From HNR sp040400085 (GTDB lineage: Bacteria > Actinomycetota > Actinomycetes > Actinomycetales > Microbacteriaceae): a stretch of 64,000 nucleotides of DNA. This document shows positions 62,501 through 64,000 of the stretch, piece by piece. Under the pieces are notes generated by a model. That model had not been told where the DNA came from and did not search any database. It saw only the letters and a list, made by a program, of their open reading frames with translations. Position numbers and translations under genes: made by a program. The DNA is taken from positions 1 to 64,000 of the forward strand of contig JBBAQX010000012.1 of NCBI GenBank assembly GCA_040400085.1, in the 5' to 3' direction. Every line of letters begins with the position of its first letter. Positions within the stretch are counted from its first letter, which is position 1.

Positions 62501-63142
62501 TCTGTCATATTCGAGGCAATCGGTGCCGCCGCCGGAACATACCCTTTCGAGGTCACCTACACTGATAACGTCGGCCAGCAGACCATTGCGAAGTACGAGG
62601 CAACCGTTCAGGCACGCCCAATCGGGACGGGAAAAACTATCGAGGTCGAGTATGGCACTCAGAGCGTGGCAATTGATCCGATCGGCGACAGCATCGGCGT
62701 GAACCTTCGTGCGCTCGCCGCTGCCGATGTGACCGCGGCGACCTGGGGAGTAGCCTCGATCGTTACGGGACAGGGCGGCACCCAATTGGTTGTCTACACC
62801 CCCGCCAACGGGTGGTCGGGACGCGACAGCTTCTCCGTCACAGTTACTGACGATCTCGGCCAGACGGTGACTCTCGGATATACCGTCACGGTGAAGTCGG
62901 CAACAGGGGGCGGAGAAGGTGGCCAGGAGACGAACGGTTCTGGAGGGTCCTCATCCTCGAGGAGCGCGGCTACCGGGAGCGAAGAAGGAGGCCGCGGGGT
63001 AGGCGGTTCCGGGGCATCCCCTGTATCGACGCTCTCCGCCACAGGTTCTTCCAGTGAAACTATGCTGCTTCTCGGAGCCCTCGGCCTGATACTGGCCGGG
63101 CTTGCAGCGGTCCGAGTCCGACGTTGGACAGCTCGAAGCTAG
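56582..63142 (+). CDS. Giant secreted repeat protein with sortase-like sorting signal
   Basis: A 2186-residue surface protein, probably an adhesin. A long signal peptide (helix 26-50, cleavage near ATAA 51-53) leads to a lectin/Ig-like N-terminal region. DUF11-like repeats lie near 785-965, an SdrD B-like unit near 985-1070, and then about eight beta-sandwich repeats of 85-95 residues (1355-2110), most ending like YTDQxGQxxxVTYTVTV, as in CshA-type fibrils. The tail is a Gly/Ser/Glu-rich wall stretch, LSATG (2151-2155), a helix and RRWTARS. GTG start with AAGGGGA upstream. Codon usage is like the neighbours, with no sign of transfer. Confidence 0.93.
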   Translation: MAGSLHRQGLMRSEPSRPDFAGRASMRSVIMALVAVFALLLGGLLPLQAATAANSPVNSASWVLKNTGTAPFDASDGPGLDSSPDNGIVRTNDTATWEISYAAAASGPAKFVATLPYGSQWTANSATPQVCNAAGGGKISSDKLTLTCNRTVAGEVAQFQVTALVGALGNGQTFAPSLTIDGNDYGSAQAVTVSAKPMNSVHINNSSAIASGTVGGVPGYQKLLYINFGAPVDPNNINARGYAPWASTFSFHLSAPVGASFDGVTIPGGTVAVTQNGPTDWLFTVSMTPTSGLSFVSAAGNTTIPSGSFTKISAISATVFMPQSGVTPNVPFSLTGQISGFNPDSITGQPNLGGAFPKNQEPGAACVVSTQYPGNCYQGTINITSEASLSSVFSGAFATSGAYLFGDQIGITGGPESYPDYSRPSLVPGQGFLATNGIANAALSTAAGTGTRGSQVWGASQLKLSSPPQLRIYQAASSVDFYRFQTGVLTPPPLDASNYVIEYTDHDYGDDAGRRAMDAYGDAAIQWVSDPSQLAGGITSATAIRYEYLGEIAPGTILGVATPLQVTETPLAVGQTANWFFQYSSSDKPLVKSTYTGTPARNASGGFVRVSPALVRNTASWLQVDGATYAAGNAERGDVATLRITPTVIGPASGPDTIAQSTTIKVTMPSACLEPVAAAIPANGVLTPGIPGSNCNAGTPATISFDFGDLPAVAGAPGPLPYQGHAVDLTPIDIPVRVGLTMNIPSTLGTRSVVASTSDASAEALSQPTNDPHVSVTNLTVSGASVFKLQKLATTTQPGFVSPGETLTYTISWANASNNAYQTSQFVDVLPFNGDNRGTTGLSAPLVVGNIAASMADASQGTVSVEYSTDIAASIQAQLLIPGNETAASGVTWITLALGAIPPAGTTALRFTPSKALDTGFSGSTTVTVTVPPLSLSGILNNNVALRALSATGTPVVSSAGATRSIRSSSALISGSVMQDADFSGTTTPADFQWPDGELVQFVTGSGSNEHVVDTAPISADGSYTSPPLPAGTYHLRVSGLGLFAWDQFPATAQILPGQTLSGQNILVQEHVPSAVLTGYSANVTQGHSITIDVTDGDSLPYPSRSGSAYTLASGVSLPDMTTAKGGTVALTLPAAPKLQDQVIYTPPVSWPASAEGQTSYEDTFSYAWTNAQGAVSTATVTVTVFALPNTNDSAKTIPGTTSNLDVLADASGDGLTLDTAAPPTTTVSDIAVSYEAGKLRVVPTHVWGATETVYIVPVVYSIRDSHGQTAQATVTLTIQRAPVVTNTDMGSIGVSSSRKLNPSILNVATLATPTAASIKTQPALAGTTAQVTADGSEVTLSSGTAAGQTTFVVTYTDSLGQSTDVTLSARVLAQPTASAQSIRVGKTDTATFAENVVTDAGGIASRSIQQDVAPGVGTVTVPSASTTGNVVFTPDVAGAVAGVYPIVVRYTDQVGQTVDVTYTVTVQEAPSSNSSPELAIIGVGGSVTFAQGTVSDATLVAGTLSSTVNIAPGSGNVTVDQTTGIVRYDAAGVAPGTYGFSILYTDQFGQIGTWSYSVTVNGGLVLGAGEEVWIPEQTSHDFGITVTGVGATLSIVSPSAGASVSISGTTATFAAAQAGDYTFDVQADDGINPVVTESYTVHVLAPILGTAQSLSTGVNVAAGTIFTEQLTVGDGGIANRQVTTPIDPAAGVVTVAPGSTAADPGTVSFIPLTGGATPGAYTFVVSYADEAGQVVPVTYTLTLIAAPQAMGGTATVGEGKSITFPRNVISSAPGLLSDSVQIAAAEGSATVDPVTGAVTYSAGNAAAGPHTFTVTYTDQYGQQGVATYTVTVQAVLSVDGLTSGIIGLGKTIPFATTVTTAGTLTGAVVSSQPAFGTVSVDPVTGTVSYTATATDAGQVQFDVDFTDDQSQTVTVTFIVTVIAPAVINGGQTVTAKVAMDGTVSFPEAIQTNGVIVARAVSSLPAQGNVILGSVIFEAIGAAAGTYPFEVTYTDNVGQQTIAKYEATVQARPIGTGKTIEVEYGTQSVAIDPIGDSIGVNLRALAAADVTAATWGVASIVTGQGGTQLVVYTPANGWSGRDSFSVTVTDDLGQTVTLGYTVTVKSATGGGEGGQETNGSGGSSSSRSAATGSEEGGRGVGGSGASPVSTLSATGSSSETMLLLGALGLILAGLAAVRVRRWTARS

Positions 63143-63148
63143 CCGCCG

Positions 63149-63218
63149 ATGACAACTATCAGATGACAACTACCCAATGACAACTACCCAATGACGACCA
63201 CTCGATGACAGCTACGGT
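63149..63218 (+). repeat. Five-copy 14-bp tandem repeat (ATGACAACTACCCA)
   Basis: Five direct units, two exact and three with changes, start seven bases after the giant gene's stop codon. Each unit begins ATGACA or ATGACG, a -35-like hexamer, and the last lies at the correct distance from a TATAAT box. Confidence 0.9.
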
Positions 63219-63234
63219 GCCCCACGAGTATAAT
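63205..63234 (+). promoter_or_regulatory. Promoter of the sigma-ZAS gene
   Basis: ATGACA (63205-63210), 18-bp spacer, perfect TATAAT (63229-63234). The -10 box is in the loop of the hairpin at 63218-63248. Confidence 0.6.
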
Positions 63235-63248
63235 TTCTCTGTGGGGCA
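63218..63248 (+). terminator. Hairpin overlapping the sigma-gene promoter
   Basis: TGCCCCAC pairs GTGGGGCA across a 15-nt loop. For transcripts of the giant gene it could terminate (only TTG follows, so weakly). It also encloses the TATAAT box. Confidence 0.5.
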
Positions 63249-63287
63249 TTGTGGTTCCTGTCCCTCTTATGTATAAGGAAAAACCGA

Positions 63288-64000
63288 GTGAGCTCATCCG
63301 ATTCGACTCCGAATCCCTTTGATCGCGACGGGGAACTGCTGGCGGCGTATCGCCTGGGAGACAACGACGCGGTCGCGGAGTTGTACCGCCTGCATTACCA
63401 GCGCGCCGTCTCACAAGCACTACTCCTGGTGTCGAATCGTGATGTCGCAGAAGACGTAGCCAGTGAAGCCTTTGTGCGGGTGCTAGAGGCAATTCGTAAG
63501 GGTAAAGGTCCGACGGTCTCCATGGGTCATTACCTTGGTACTAGCGTGCGTTCCGTCGCCGCGTTACGAGGGCGGTCCAAAGAGACCGCAATCGATAGTG
63601 AGATGCTCGGGGTTCTTATTACCGATACGGCGGAGCGCGATGTGCCGCCAGACGCCGCAGAGGCAAGTAGCGCTTTTTCTCAGCTTCCTGAGCGCTATCA
63701 GCGGGTGATCTGGCTGAAAGATGTCGAGGGAATGACTACGGGAAGAGCAGCTGCAGAGCTGAAACAGCCCCCCATCTCTGTCACCATGTTGTATCGCAGG
63801 GCCCGCCACAAACTGCGCGTTAATTATCTTGATGAGTGCGTCGCGGCCACCGAGAGCACCGTGTGTGCCGAAATTATGCCCCTACTGTCCAGCTATGTAC
63901 TGCGTTCACTCGGTAAGAAACAAACAGTAGTAGTCGAAGCTCACTTGTCCGGATGCGCGAGTTGTCCCGTCGTGGCAAGAAACCTTGAGAATGTGTCGGA
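63288..64000 (+). CDS. ECF sigma factor fused to a ZAS-type anti-sigma motif (partial)
   Basis: The frame is open to the window end (237 codons seen). GTG start with AAGGAA seven bases before. Sigma region 2 lies about residues 17-95 (DNDAVAELYRLHYQRAVSQA, split by design) and region 4 near 130-180 (QLPERYQRVIWLKDVEGMT, AAAELKQPPISVTMLYRRARHKL). After it a helical part leads to HxxxCxxC (His219, Cys223, Cys226), the zinc-binding anti-sigma (ZAS) signature, within one chain. Such fusions exist among large actinobacterial ECF proteins, which usually continue with a membrane helix and an outer domain. It is next to the giant surface gene and may regulate it. Confidence 0.88.
   Translation, partial: MSSSDSTPNPFDRDGELLAAYRLGDNDAVAELYRLHYQRAVSQALLLVSNRDVAEDVASEAFVRVLEAIRKGKGPTVSMGHYLGTSVRSVAALRGRSKETAIDSEMLGVLITDTAERDVPPDAAEASSAFSQLPERYQRVIWLKDVEGMTTGRAAAELKQPPISVTMLYRRARHKLRVNYLDECVAATESTVCAEIMPLLSSYVLRSLGKKQTVVVEAHLSGCASCPVVARNLENVS

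Noticed and set aside
61247..62785. A 512-codon open frame on the minus strand opposite the giant gene
   Set aside because: Composition (Arg/Cys/Gly rich), lack of a ribosome binding site and its position inside codon-biased repeats mark it as an antisense shadow.
63184..63809. Minus-strand open frames opposite the sigma gene
   Set aside because: They are antisense to clear sigma region 2 and 4 motifs.
1..64000. CRISPR arrays, insertion sequences, prophage genes or rRNA operon
   Set aside because: No spaced direct repeats, transposase, integrase, phage structural or rRNA sequence was recognised; the short tandem repeats have no spacers.

Overview
The window is a contiguous stretch of an actinobacterial chromosome spanning the replication origin, most likely from a Microbacteriaceae species of moderate GC content. 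That family assignment is inference; the actinobacterial assignment is firm. It rests on gene content and order: rpmH-rnpA-yidD-yidC-jag-rsmG-parA-parB on one side of dnaA, and dnaA-dnaN-recF-DUF721-gyrB-gyrA-DUF3566-tRNA-Ile-tRNA-Ala-cwsA-like-ppiA-rhomboid-crgA-sortase E-pabA-pknB-pknA-pbpA-rodA-pstP-fhaB-fhaA on the other. This closely parallels the Mycobacterium Rv0001-Rv0020 and Rv3907-Rv3924 neighbourhoods.

Layout. 1-1.7 kb: a MerR/TipAS drug-sensing regulator and a small membrane protein preceded by a 9-bp tandem repeat. 1.7-6.9 kb (minus): a five-gene peptide/nickel-type ABC importer. 7.0-11.6 kb (minus): kdpABC potassium pump genes whose KdpB lacks the usual TGES motif, preceded by a short coupled ORF. 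11.7 kb: tRNA-Leu. 12.2-21.2 kb (plus): the fhaA-fhaB-pstP-rodA-pbpA-pknA-pknB Ser/Thr phosphorylation and cell-wall elongation cluster. 21.2-26.3 kb: pabA, a 51-residue membrane protein, class E sortase, crgA flanked by a near-identical repeat pair, rhomboid, cyclophilin, a CwsA-position membrane protein, and tRNA-Ala/tRNA-Ile. 26.4-34.4 kb (minus): DUF3566, gyrA, gyrB, DUF721, recF, dnaN. 34.4-35.2 kb: oriC with DnaA boxes, an AT-rich stretch and palindromes. 35.2-36.7 kb: dnaA. 37.0-42.0 kb (plus): the rpmH-to-parB group with parS sites. 42.2-48.6 kb (minus): ddl, an aminotransferase, trxA, trxB and a DUF6049 membrane protein. 48.7-50.9 kb (plus): CCA-adding enzyme and a PIG-L/MshB-like deacetylase. 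50.9-56.0 kb (minus): acyl-CoA ligase, acyltransferase-3, and a NarL-type two-component pair. 56.6-63.1 kb (plus): a 2186-residue secreted surface protein with a sortase-like tail. 63.3 kb to the end: an ECF sigma factor fused to a zinc-binding anti-sigma-like motif, cut by the window edge.

How it works together. Four parS-type sites around parAB and in the recF 3' end, with DnaA boxes in and next to oriC, form the replication and segregation core. The kinase/phosphatase/FHA cluster with RodA/PBP and CrgA controls peptidoglycan growth. Sortase E could anchor the giant surface protein, whose tail carries LSATG rather than the LAxTG expected for this sortase class. Points most worth a second look: the KdpB TGES-to-TGHA change, the TipA-like internal start and cysteine-free drug domain, the crgA-flanking repeats, the repeat-and-hairpin promoter of the sigma-ZAS gene, the absence of murJ and sigM between DUF6049 and trxB, and several unexplained intergenic structured elements. 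No CRISPR array, IS element, prophage or rRNA gene was seen.
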